Part shown: piece after piece, positions 1 through 6,849 of the stretch
Numbering within the stretch: the stretch's first letter is position 1
Layout: every line of letters begins with the position of its first letter
Assembly (NCBI GenBank): GCA_045590935.1
Contig: JAZNSA010000140.1
Coordinates: 1-12,385 of the forward strand
DNA: 12,385 nucleotides
Direction: 5' to 3'
From: CAKSHP01 sp045590935
Lineage (GTDB): Bacteria; Bacillota; Clostridia; UBA1381; UMGS1253
The notes under the pieces: model-generated
The model's input: the letters and a program-made list of their open reading frames with translations, nothing else
What the model was told of the DNA's origin: nothing
Databases searched by the model: none
Program-made: the position numbers and the translations under genes

Positions 1-100
1 GCCTTTCGTTTGTCTTTACTGCTATTATCCCATATTTTTCCTTAATTGTCCACAACTTTTATTAAAAAATAAAAGCGGATAAAATATTTCCCGAATATGC

Positions 101-129
101 TTGAAGTTTTGAAAAAGATGATGTATAAT
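101..129 (+). promoter_or_regulatory. Sigma-A-type promoter of the glyA operon
   Basis: TTGAAG (101-106) and a perfect TATAAT (124-129) are separated by 17 bases, so transcription should start near 136. This matters for the next gene: the in-frame ATG at 134 lies at or before the start of the transcript and has no ribosome binding site, so it cannot be the normal start codon. No terminator of an upstream gene is visible in bases 1-100. Confidence 0.75.
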
Positions 130-178
130 TATAATGGTAAAAAATTTGAAAAGATATACCAAGGAAGGAAGATTTAAA

Positions 179-1417
179 GTGTTCGAATTTAAAAATCTTA
201 AGGCACAGGATAAAGAGGTTTTTGACGCAATGCAGGGTGAGCTTTCACGTCAGAGAGACAAAATTGAGCTAATCGCATCTGAGAATATTGTGTCGGAAGC
301 CGTTATGGAGGCTATGGGCTCACATCTTACAAATAAATATGCAGAGGGTTACCCCGGCAAGCGTTACTACGGCGGGTGCGAGTGTGTAGACGTTGTGGAA
401 AACCTTGCCATTGAAAGAGCAAAGAAGATTTTCGGCGCAGGCTATGCCAATGTTCAGCCGCATTCAGGTGCTCAGGCTAATATGACAGTATTTTTTGCCG
501 TTTTAAACCCGGGCGACACAGTTTTGAGTATGAATCTTGCTCATGGCGGTCATTTAAGTCATGGTAGTCCTGTAAACATTTCAGGAAAATATTACAATAT
601 TGTTCCTTATGGAGTAACAGAGGGCGACAATGTTATTGATTATGATGAAATTCGTCGTTTGGCAATAGAGCATAAGCCGAAGCTTATTCTTGCGGGTGCA
701 AGCGCATACCCAAGAACTATCAACTTTGAAAAATTCTCCGAAATAGCAAAAGAGGTTGGAGCATACTTTATGGTTGATATGGCTCATATCGCAGGTCTTG
801 TTGCGGCAGGTCTTCATCCAAATCCCGTTCCTTATGCTGATTTTGTTACAACAACTACTCATAAGACTCTTCGCGGTCCAAGAGGCGGTTTGATTTTGTG
901 TAAAGAAGAATATGCAAAGCAGATTAACAAGGCTCTTTTCCCTGGAATACAGGGCGGTCCTTTGATGCACGTTATTGCAGCTAAAGCAGTTTGCTTCAAA
1001 GAAGCTCTTTCTGATGAATTTAAGGCTTATCAGACTCAAATAGTTAAAAACGCAAAGGCTCTTTCAAAGGCTTTGGTTGCAGAGGGCTTCGACCTTGTTT
1101 CAGGCGGAACAGATAACCACTTAATGCTTGTTGATTTAACAAAAATGAATATAACAGGAAAAGAAGCTGAGCATTTGCTTGACGAAATAGGAATAACTGT
1201 TAACAAAAATGCAATTCCGTTTGATACGCAAAGTCCATTTATAACAAGCGGTATAAGAATTGGTACTCCTGCGGCAACATCAAGAGGCTTCAAAGAAGAG
1301 GATATGGTTGAAATTGCGGCTCTTATCAAGCTTACTGTAACAGATTTTGAAAACAAAGCTGATGAAATAAGGCAAAGAGTTGTTGCGCTTTGCAGCAAGC
1401 ATCCTCTATATGAATAA
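179..1417 (+). CDS. glyA: Serine hydroxymethyltransferase
   Basis: Cytosolic PLP enzyme that interconverts serine and glycine with transfer of the one-carbon unit to tetrahydrofolate. It supplies glycine and 5,10-methylene-THF. The GTG start at 179 is preceded by AAGGAAGG (161-168) and gives 412 residues, the usual length for bacterial GlyA. Visible family motifs are IASEN (about residues 32-36), the GYPGKRYYGGCE block (about 57-68), QPHSGAQAN (about 93-101), VDMAHIAGL (about 199-207) and TTTTHKTLRGPRGG (about 224-237), where the Lys (about 229) is the PLP Schiff-base lysine. The longer reading from ATG 134 is rejected because that codon sits at the predicted transcription start. It is the first gene of a three-gene unit, with 38 bases to the kinase gene. 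Identity is certain from sequence; the operon role is inferred. Confidence 0.97.
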   Translation: MFEFKNLKAQDKEVFDAMQGELSRQRDKIELIASENIVSEAVMEAMGSHLTNKYAEGYPGKRYYGGCECVDVVENLAIERAKKIFGAGYANVQPHSGAQANMTVFFAVLNPGDTVLSMNLAHGGHLSHGSPVNISGKYYNIVPYGVTEGDNVIDYDEIRRLAIEHKPKLILAGASAYPRTINFEKFSEIAKEVGAYFMVDMAHIAGLVAAGLHPNPVPYADFVTTTTHKTLRGPRGGLILCKEEYAKQINKALFPGIQGGPLMHVIAAKAVCFKEALSDEFKAYQTQIVKNAKALSKALVAEGFDLVSGGTDNHLMLVDLTKMNITGKEAEHLLDEIGITVNKNAIPFDTQSPFITSGIRIGTPAATSRGFKEEDMVEIAALIKLTVTDFENKADEIRQRVVALCSKHPLYE

Positions 1418-1455
1418 TATGAACAAATAATTTTGAAAGGAATAATTCGCTTGAA

Positions 1456-2406
1456 ATGGCTAACTTAATATCAAGAAATGTTTGTGCAATATCAATCAGC
1501 CCCGCTATAGACAGAACGGCGTATATAAATGATTTTACTTTGGATAGGGTCAATCGGGTAGAAAGTTTTTTAGATGCCCCAGGCTCAAAGGGAATTAATA
1601 TCGCCTTAAATCTTGCGGCGGCAGGCTTAAAAAGCACCTGTAGCGGATTTTTAGGCGGAAGCAGAAAGGGCTTTATTGAAAAATCACTTTCCGACTCAGG
1701 CGTTATTTGCGACTTTATCCCTGTTTCGTATGATGTCAGAATTAACACAAAAATCGTTGATTTAAAAAACGGTACACATACTGATATTAACTTCAAGGGC
1801 GGAAATCCAACAGACAATGAGGTTTCCCTTTTAAAGGAAAGAGTGAAGTCTCTTGCAAAGGCAAATGATTTTATTGCTATGAGCGGAGTTATATCAAGCC
1901 CTAACCTTCAAAATTTATATAGCGAATTAATTTTAGAAATAAATTCAAAGAAAACTAAGATTTGCGTTGACTGTTGCGGCGAGTCGCTAAGGCTTGCCGC
2001 TTCAGCAAAACCTTTTGCAATAAAGCCGAATTTATCCGAATTCAATGAAACATTTTCTTTGGACTGCAAAACAGACCAAGACGTTAAAAATGCCGCAATG
2101 AAGCTTTGCGAGAACGGTCCTGAAAATATTTTGGTTTCGCTCGACAAAGATGGTGCTGTTGCCGTATCTAAAAACAGAGCATATAAAATTCACAACTGCA
2201 AGGTTGATGTTTTAAATACCGTCGGGGCAGGCGATGCGTTTCTGAGCGGATTTATTTTCGCCTCCTCTCAGAATTTTGAATATATAGATTGTTTAAAATA
2301 TGCGGCATCATTTGCCCATTTAGTAATTTCAACTCCTCCAGGAGAGAAACGGAGCTTGGAAGATTTTTCAAAATTTGTACCTCATATAAAAGTGGAGGAA
2401 ATTTAA
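1456..2406 (+). CDS. PfkB-family sugar-phosphate kinase (1-phosphofructokinase/tagatose-6-phosphate kinase-like)
   Basis: A 316-residue ATP-dependent kinase of the ribokinase/PfkB superfamily, closest in pattern to the hexose-phosphate kinase branch (FruK/LacC). Evidence: N-terminal ISPAIDRTAY (residues 14-23), the sugar-binding PGSKGINIA (42-50, usually GGKGIN), IKPNLSEF (189-196), VSLDKDGA (227-234) and the C-terminal signature NTVGAGDAF (254-262), with Asp260 as the expected catalytic base of the anion hole. Length is normal for the family. The start is ATG 1456; GAAAGG (1435-1440) is rather far upstream (15 bases), and the nearby TTG at 1451 is out of frame. No PTS transporter, fructose or tagatose gene is close by, so neither fruK nor lacC is justified and the substrate is unknown. 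Its stop overlaps the next start by one base (TAATG), implying translational coupling. Confidence 0.88.
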   Translation: MANLISRNVCAISISPAIDRTAYINDFTLDRVNRVESFLDAPGSKGINIALNLAAAGLKSTCSGFLGGSRKGFIEKSLSDSGVICDFIPVSYDVRINTKIVDLKNGTHTDINFKGGNPTDNEVSLLKERVKSLAKANDFIAMSGVISSPNLQNLYSELILEINSKKTKICVDCCGESLRLAASAKPFAIKPNLSEFNETFSLDCKTDQDVKNAAMKLCENGPENILVSLDKDGAVAVSKNRAYKIHNCKVDVLNTVGAGDAFLSGFIFASSQNFEYIDCLKYAASFAHLVISTPPGEKRSLEDFSKFVPHIKVEEI

Positions 2407-2924
2407 TGAACGCATACGAATTTTATTCTAAGGCATATAAAATGCTTGACACTCTTACCCCTATACCAGCCGACTGCGGTAAGCTTTGCAATAAGGCTTG
2501 TTGCAGCGATACATTCAACGAAGAGAACAATGAAGCGGGAATGTATCTTTATCCGGGCGAGGAGGTTATGTTTGAGGGTGTGAGCGGTTTTAAAATATAC
2601 CGCTCGGATTTTAAATACGAAAACAAATTTGCAAAGCTTGTTGTTTGCACAGAGCCTTGCAAAAGAGAATTGCGTCCTCTTTCTTGCAGAATTTTTCCTC
2701 TCATACCATATAAGAAGGAAAATTCTCCGATTACTACGCTTATTGACCCAAGGGCAAGGCGTATGTGTCCATTGGCAAAGACCTTTAAAATGGACGACTT
2801 TGATTTAAACTTCGTTCAAACAGTTTCCTACATATTTAAAGTATTGGTCAAAGAAAATCACGCCCGTTCCTTTATATGCGAGCAATCCTATTTGTTAGAC
2901 GAATATTTTAATTTTTTATTATAA
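2406..2924 (+). CDS. Cysteine-cluster protein (YkgJ/CxxxCxxCC-like)
   Basis: A 172-residue soluble protein with nine cysteines. C24, C28, C32 and C33 form a Cx3Cx3CC cluster; C81 and C85 form a Cx3C; C94 lies in RPLSCRIFP; C121 and C158 are single. The CC cluster followed by a RPxxCRxxP segment resembles the YkgJ/UPF0153 putative zinc- or iron-chelating family, whose biochemical role is poorly known. The start at 2406 has GGAGG at 2394-2398 seven bases upstream and overlaps the kinase stop as TAATG. The open frame continues upstream to an ATG at 2289, but that reading lies inside the kinase gene and has no supporting ribosome site. No signal peptide or membrane segment is seen. Family placement comes from motif layout only, so metal binding is an inference. 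Confidence 0.8.
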   Translation: MNAYEFYSKAYKMLDTLTPIPADCGKLCNKACCSDTFNEENNEAGMYLYPGEEVMFEGVSGFKIYRSDFKYENKFAKLVVCTEPCKRELRPLSCRIFPLIPYKKENSPITTLIDPRARRMCPLAKTFKMDDFDLNFVQTVSYIFKVLVKENHARSFICEQSYLLDEYFNFLL

Positions 2925-2953
2925 TTTAAAAATTGCAGGCTATAAAAAGCAAG

Positions 2954-2994
2954 AAGAGCTTTGAGATTTTGAAAAAAATTTCAGAGCTTTTTTT
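2954..2994 (+). terminator. Intrinsic terminator of the glyA operon
   Basis: AGCTTTGAGATTT (2957-2969) pairs with AAATTTCAGAGCT (2976-2988), 13 pairs with two G-U wobbles and a 6-base loop. The 3' arm runs into a run of seven T (2988-2994). It lies 30 bases after the cysteine-cluster gene and separates it from the next promoter. Confidence 0.85.
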
Positions 2995-3033
2995 ATGCAT
3001 TTTTATAATCGTATGATGCATTTTCAAATTTTG

Positions 3034-3062
3034 TTGACAAAACCTTAAAAAAGTATTATAAT
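3034..3062 (+). promoter_or_regulatory. Consensus promoter of the acyl-CoA synthetase gene
   Basis: A perfect TTGACA (3034-3039) and a perfect TATAAT (3057-3062) are 17 bases apart, placing the transcript start near 3069. This is the best promoter in the window. The -35 box lies inside TGTTGACAAA (3032-3041), which recurs at 3083-3092, and GTCAACAA at 3123-3130 is an inverted copy of the core. A repressor could therefore act here, but no regulator gene is adjacent. Confidence 0.85.
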
Positions 3063-3068
3063 ACGCTT

Positions 3069-3134
3069 ATGGGTAATAAAAATGTTGACAAAGCAGATTT
3101 TTGTAGTTTGTATTACGGTAGAGTCAACAAATAA
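3069..3134 (+). CDS. Possible leaderless 21-codon upstream ORF (doubtful)
   Basis: An ATG at 3069, exactly at the transcript start predicted from the promoter, opens 21 codons ending in TAA at 3132-3134, all within the leader of the acyl-CoA synthetase mRNA. It has no ribosome binding site, so it could be translated only as a leaderless message. The peptide contains no run of one amino acid that would suggest classical attenuation, and chance is a fair explanation. TGTTGAC (3083-3089) and GTCAACA (3123-3129) inside it could pair as a hairpin. It is listed because of the coincidence of position, not because of any recognised product. Confidence 0.15.
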   Translation: MGNKNVDKADFCSLYYGRVNK

Positions 3135-3154
3135 AAACAGAAAGAGGATTAGTT

Positions 3155-4789
3155 ATGCCAATCACAGATTTTTTGGAGAGAAATTCCGTGCAGTACGGTA
3201 GTGAAACGGCGTTAGTTGAAATTAACCCTGAGGTTAAGGAAATTCGCAGAGTAACGTGGAAGGAGTACGAATTAATCGAATCGGGTTGCGCCGAAAATTA
3301 CAGAAGAGAGATAACGTGGAGCGTGTTTGAGGAAAAGGCAAATCGTTGTGCAAACTTGCTTTTAAGCCGAGGAATTAAAAAGGGCGACAGAGTTGCAATT
3401 TTGCTTATGAATAGTCTTGAATGGCTTCCTACATACTTTGGTGTATTAAAAACAGGAGCGCTTGCCGTTCCTTTAAATTACAGATATTCGTCAGACGAAA
3501 TTGCTTATTGTGTAGATTTGGCGGATGTTGACGTTTTAATCTTCGGCTCAGAGTTTATAGGCAGAGTTGAGGAAATATGCGATAAAATGCCAAAGGTTAA
3601 AATTTTATTCTATGTCGGCGACAATTGCCCGACATTTGCAGAAAACCTTTTGCATCTTGCGGCTAATTTTTCAAGCATTAAGCCCGATATAAAAATATCG
3701 GATGAAGATGATGCGGCAATATATTTTTCAAGCGGAACAACAGGCTTTCCGAAAGCAATCCTGCACAATCACAAAAGCTTGGTTCATTCGTGCAAGGTTG
3801 AACAAAATCACCATGGTCAGACTCATGACGATGTTTTCTTATGCATTCCGCCTCTTTATCACACAGGCGCAAAAATGCACTGGTTTGGAAGCCTTATATC
3901 GGGCGGAAAGGCTGTTTTGCTTAAGGGCGTACGCCCCGAGAGCATCATAAGCGCGGTATCAAGTGAGGGCTGCTCAATAGTGTGGTTGCTCGTTCCGTGG
4001 GCACAGGATATTTTAGATGCTATAGACAGAGGCGAAATTGATATTTCAAAATACGATTTATCAAAATGGCGTTTGATGCACATAGGTGCTCAGCCTGTTC
4101 CAACAAGCCTTATCAAGCGTTGGAAGGCTATTTTCCCTCATCATCAGTACGATACGAACTACGGACTTAGCGAGTCAATTGGACCAGGATGCGTTCATTT
4201 GGGCGTTGAAAATATTCATAAGGTTGGAGCAATCGGCGTTGCGGGCTACAACTGGGAAGTCAAAATTATTGATGAAAGCGGGAATACTGTTAAGCAAGGC
4301 GACGTTGGCGAGCTTGCGGTTAAAGGTCCCGGCGTTATGAAATGTTATTATAAAGACGAGGCGGCAACGGCTGCCGTTTTGCACGACGGATGGCTTTATA
4401 CGGGTGATATGGCAATGCAGGACGAGGATGGCTTTATATATCTCGTTGACAGAAAGAAGGACGTTATAATTTCGGGCGGAGAAAATTTATATCCCGTTCA
4501 GATTGAAGATTTTATTCGTTCAAATGTAAATATTAAAGACGTTGCCGTTATTGGATTGCCTGATGAAAGGCTCGGCGAAATTGCGGCGGCAATTGTTGAA
4601 GTAAAAGAAGGATGCTCACTTACTGAGGAAGAATTAAACGAGTTCTGCTTGGCTCTTCCAAGGTACAAACGTCCTCACAAGATAATATTTGCAGAGGTGC
4701 CTCGTAATCCGACAGGCAAAATTGAAAAACCGAAGCTTCGTGAAAAATATTGTCATGGAAGCCTGGTTGAAAGTCAATTCAAAAGGTAA
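3155..4789 (+). CDS. AMP-forming acyl-CoA synthetase (class I adenylate-forming enzyme)
   Basis: A 544-residue enzyme of the ANL superfamily that activates a carboxylic acid as an acyl-adenylate and then normally transfers it to CoA. All core motifs are present: the phosphate loop SSGTTGFPK (192-200), YGLSE (336-340), WLYTGD (413-418, with the ribose-binding Asp418), the hinge DRKKD (432-436), SGGENLYP (440-447) and PTGKI (519-523), where Lys522 is the expected adenylation lysine. No membrane segment or carrier-protein domain is seen. ATG 3155 is preceded by AAAGAGGA (3141-3148). The N-terminus carries two similar segments, RRVTWKEYE (31-39) and RREITWSVFEE (50-60), which may be a small internal duplication. 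The gene stands alone with its own promoter and terminator, and the acid substrate cannot be told from the sequence. Confidence 0.93.
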   Translation: MPITDFLERNSVQYGSETALVEINPEVKEIRRVTWKEYELIESGCAENYRREITWSVFEEKANRCANLLLSRGIKKGDRVAILLMNSLEWLPTYFGVLKTGALAVPLNYRYSSDEIAYCVDLADVDVLIFGSEFIGRVEEICDKMPKVKILFYVGDNCPTFAENLLHLAANFSSIKPDIKISDEDDAAIYFSSGTTGFPKAILHNHKSLVHSCKVEQNHHGQTHDDVFLCIPPLYHTGAKMHWFGSLISGGKAVLLKGVRPESIISAVSSEGCSIVWLLVPWAQDILDAIDRGEIDISKYDLSKWRLMHIGAQPVPTSLIKRWKAIFPHHQYDTNYGLSESIGPGCVHLGVENIHKVGAIGVAGYNWEVKIIDESGNTVKQGDVGELAVKGPGVMKCYYKDEAATAAVLHDGWLYTGDMAMQDEDGFIYLVDRKKDVIISGGENLYPVQIEDFIRSNVNIKDVAVIGLPDERLGEIAAAIVEVKEGCSLTEEELNEFCLALPRYKRPHKIIFAEVPRNPTGKIEKPKLREKYCHGSLVESQFKR

Positions 4790-4805
4790 TAACTGCATTA
4801 AAACG

Positions 4806-4846
4806 GCGAAGATGTTGCAAAAAAAGCTATACATCTTCGCTTTTTT
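4806..4846 (+). terminator. Intrinsic terminator of the acyl-CoA synthetase gene
   Basis: GCGAAGATGT (4806-4815) pairs perfectly with ACATCTTCGC (4831-4840) across a 15-base loop, followed directly by six T (4841-4846). It begins 16 bases after the stop codon. Confidence 0.9.
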
Positions 4847-4908
4847 GTTGAAAATAACAATTGCATACTATGTCTAATAAAAAGTTTTAAAAAAAAAGAA
4901 AAAAAGGC

Positions 4909-4937
4909 TTGACATTTTTGCAGAATTAATGTAGAAT
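4909..4937 (+). promoter_or_regulatory. Promoter of the ylxM-ffh cluster
   Basis: A perfect TTGACA (4909-4914) and TAGAAT (4932-4937, five of six bases) are 17 bases apart. The transcript should start near 4944, leaving a leader of about 83 bases. No ftsY or smc gene precedes ylxM, so this is probably the main promoter of the targeting/translation cluster. Confidence 0.8.
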
Positions 4938-4943
4938 AGTAAA

Positions 4944-5010
4944 GGTGTAAAGCATTTTGCTTTACAGATATAAAACACCGCACAGTTGTTTTGTGCCCGA
5001 ATGTGCGGCG
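4944..5010 (+). promoter_or_regulatory. Structured 5' leader of ylxM-ffh
   Basis: The predicted RNA starts with nested and competing inverted repeats. GGTGT (4944-4948) can pair with ACACC (4975-4979). GTAAAGCA (4947-4954) pairs perfectly with TGCTTTAC (4958-4965) over a 3-base loop. CCGCACA (4978-4984) pairs with TGTGCGG (5002-5008), and GCACA can instead pair with an earlier TGTGC (4992-4996). The last stem ends five bases before the AGGAG (5013-5017) of ylxM, so it could affect translation start. It matches no riboswitch class I recognise and has no T-run of a terminator; a regulatory role is inferred only. Confidence 0.4.
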
Positions 5011-5026
5011 ATAGGAGTGTATATTA

Positions 5027-5389
5027 TTGAGCAGTAACAAAAATTTGGGCATGGGTGTTCTTTTAGATTTTTATTCAGGTCTTTTAACAGATAAACAGGC
5101 TTACAGCCTTGAGCTTTATTATAACCAGGATTTTTCTTTGTCAGAAATTGCCGAAAATATGAATGTTACAAGGCAAGGTGCGAGGGACAGTATAAAGCGT
5201 GGCGAAAAGCAACTCGAGGAGTTTGAAAAAAAGCTTCATCTCTGCGAAAAATTCGGAGAAATAACGGCTATTTGCGAAATGATAAAGAAAAGTGTTCTTT
5301 CAAGAAAAAGTGATAACATATCTGAAAAAGAAGAGAACTCTATTGAGGAAATACTTTTCGGAATTGAAAAGATAGAAAATATTATTTAA
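5027..5389 (+). CDS. ylxM: YlxM-family HTH protein, SRP-associated
   Basis: A 120-residue protein of the YlxM/UPF0122 family, which in Firmicutes is encoded just before ffh and is thought to modulate the signal recognition particle. The family hallmark is a sigma-70 region 4-like helix-turn-helix in residues 22-60: DKQAYSLELYY, then FSLSEIAENMNVTRQGARD, then IKRGEKQLEE and the KKLHL segment (68-72). The C-terminal part (about 85-120) is charged and probably helical. The TTG start at 5027 has AGGAG (5013-5017) nine bases upstream. The alternative ATG at 5051 would remove eight residues and has no ribosome site. ffh follows after 23 bases, so the two are surely co-transcribed. The assignment rests on motif and position. 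Confidence 0.92.
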   Translation: MSSNKNLGMGVLLDFYSGLLTDKQAYSLELYYNQDFSLSEIAENMNVTRQGARDSIKRGEKQLEEFEKKLHLCEKFGEITAICEMIKKSVLSRKSDNISEKEENSIEEILFGIEKIENII

Positions 5390-5412
5390 TTGATTTAAAG
5401 GAGTTTATATAG

Positions 5413-6750
5413 ATGGCATTTGAAGGTTTAGGAGAAAAACTGCAAAATGTGTTCAAAAAGCTCAAGGGCAAGGGAAGAGTTTCCGAGGCAGACGTCAAGG
5501 AAGCGATGCGAGAGGTTAAGGTTGCTCTTTTGGAGGCAGACGTTAACTTTAAGGTTGTTCGCGAGTTTGTAAAAACTGTATCGGAAAAGGCTGTTGGTGC
5601 TGATGTTTTAGAAAGCCTGACACCGGGTCAGCAGATTATCAAAATAGTAAATGATGAGCTGACAACTCTAATGGGGCAAACGCAGGCAAGAATTAATTTT
5701 TCAAACAATCCCCCAACGGTTATGATGCTTTGCGGTCTGCAGGGTGCGGGAAAAACAACAACCTGCGGCAAGCTTGGCGGACTTGTAAGAAAGCAATTTG
5801 ACAAAAGGCCTTTGCTTGTAGCTTGCGACGTTTATCGTCCTGCGGCGATAAAACAGCTTCAAGTTGTAGGCGGTCAGTTGGATATTGCAGTTTTTGCAGA
5901 CGAAGGAAACCAAAATCCTGTTGATATTGCAAAAAAAGCAGTTGAGCACGCTAAAAAGCATGGTAACGACCCCGTTATTATTGATACGGCAGGTCGACTT
6001 CATATAAACGACGAGCTTATGGAAGAATTGGAAAATATTAAAGCTGAGGTTAAGCCCTCGGATATTTTGCTCGTTGTTGACTCAATGACAGGTCAGGATG
6101 CGGTAAACGTTGCAGAAAGCTTTAATGGAAGGCTTGGAATAGACGGCGTTATTTTGACAAAGCTCGACGGCGATACAAGGGGCGGTGCCGCTCTTTCTGT
6201 CCGTCAGGTAACAGGAAAGCCAATAAAATTTGTTGGTATGGGTGAAAAGCTAAATGAGCTTGAGCCTTTCTACCCTGATAGAATGGCATCAAGAATTTTA
6301 GGTATGGGCGATGTTTTAACGCTCATTGATAAGGCACAAGAAGCATTTGATGAAAAAGAAGCCGCAAAGCTTGAGCAAAAGCTTTCAAAGGGTGAAATGG
6401 ATTTGGAAGACTTTTTGCAGCAGCTTCAGCAAATTAAAAAAATGGGTCCTTTGGAGAATGTTTTAAAAATGCTTCCGGGCGTTGGCTCAAAGCTTCCGTC
6501 GGATGTTGAAATAGATGGCAAGCAGCTTGCAAAGCCTGAGGCAATAATTCGCTCAATGACTCCTGCAGAAAGAAGAAAGCCCGACATTATTAACGCAAGC
6601 CGCAAAATAAGAATTGCAAATGGCGCGGGCGTTAAGGTGCAAGATGTTAATGCTCTCTTGAAGCAGTTTGACCAGATGCGTGGAATGGTTAAAAAGTTTA
6701 CTTCGCCAGGCGGAAAGAAAAAGCTTAAAAGAATGAAATTTCCTTTTTAA
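5413..6750 (+). CDS. ffh: Signal recognition particle GTPase Ffh (SRP54)
   Basis: The protein subunit of the bacterial signal recognition particle. It binds 4.5S/6S RNA and signal sequences of nascent chains and docks with FtsY at the membrane. The 445 residues show the full NG and M architecture: a helical N domain (about 1-95), the G domain with P-loop GLQGAGKTT (108-116), DVYRPAA (139-145), DTAGR (191-195) and TKLDGD (249-254), the GMGEKLNELEPF closing motif (275-286), and a Met-rich M domain from about 325. The RNA-binding helix-turn-helix is SRKIRIANGAG (396-406) plus VNALLKQF (412-419); most homologues have GSG where this has GAG. ATG 5413 has AAAGGAG (5397-5403). No ftsY and no SRP RNA gene is seen in the window. 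Confidence 0.98.
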   Translation: MAFEGLGEKLQNVFKKLKGKGRVSEADVKEAMREVKVALLEADVNFKVVREFVKTVSEKAVGADVLESLTPGQQIIKIVNDELTTLMGQTQARINFSNNPPTVMMLCGLQGAGKTTTCGKLGGLVRKQFDKRPLLVACDVYRPAAIKQLQVVGGQLDIAVFADEGNQNPVDIAKKAVEHAKKHGNDPVIIDTAGRLHINDELMEELENIKAEVKPSDILLVVDSMTGQDAVNVAESFNGRLGIDGVILTKLDGDTRGGAALSVRQVTGKPIKFVGMGEKLNELEPFYPDRMASRILGMGDVLTLIDKAQEAFDEKEAAKLEQKLSKGEMDLEDFLQQLQQIKKMGPLENVLKMLPGVGSKLPSDVEIDGKQLAKPEAIIRSMTPAERRKPDIINASRKIRIANGAGVKVQDVNALLKQFDQMRGMVKKFTSPGGKKKLKRMKFPF

Positions 6751-6810
6751 AATGATTTAACATAAGCTGTTTTGCTTATATTAAATATATTAAACAAACG
6801 TATGAATATT

Positions 6811-6816
6811 TATAAT
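6811..6816 (+). promoter_or_regulatory. Possible internal promoter before rpsP
   Basis: The 99-base gap between ffh and rpsP holds a perfect TATAAT (6811-6816), but no good -35 box at normal spacing (only TTAAAC at 6790-6795, 15 bases away). Two AT-rich hairpins are also present: ATAAGC (6762-6767) with GCTTAT (6774-6779), and GTATGA (6800-6805) with TCATAC (6816-6821), the latter overlapping the putative -10 box. In DNA this A+T-rich a TATAAT can occur by chance. This could be an internal promoter or simply leader sequence of rpsP. Confidence 0.3.
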
Positions 6817-6849
6817 CATACATTCAAAAAAATTTTGGAGGTGAAACAA

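Noticed and set aside
24..75. DnaA-box-like words (TTGTCCACA at 46-54, TTATCCCAT at 26-34) and the hairpin CTTTTATT/AATAAAAG (56-63, 68-75)
   Set aside because: Only two imperfect boxes, with no dnaA, dnaN or AT-unwinding cluster, so an origin is not supported. The AT-only hairpin is weak and expected by chance in such DNA.
134..178. N-terminal extension of glyA from ATG 134
   Set aside because: The ATG lies at the transcription start predicted from the TATAAT at 124-129, has no ribosome binding site, and the added residues do not look like GlyA. GTG 179 has a good site and gives normal length.
581..1817. Long reverse-strand open frames opposite glyA and the kinase gene
   Set aside because: They lie opposite clearly conserved genes, encode no recognisable motif and have no promoter or ribosome site.
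2289..2405. Upstream extension of the cysteine-cluster ORF
   Set aside because: It lies within the kinase gene in another frame; ATG 2406 has GGAGG at the right distance and forms the TAATG overlap.
5001..5030. Nine-codon ORF (ATG 5001, TGA 5028-5030) overlapping the ylxM TTG start
   Set aside because: The overlap resembles translational coupling, but the ATG has no ribosome binding site and is buried in a predicted stem; too short to support.
6772..6849. Upstream extension of rpsP
   Set aside because: S16 proteins begin at the MAVKMRL segment, and GGAGGTG is spaced for ATG 6850. The extension spans AT-rich leader with hairpins.
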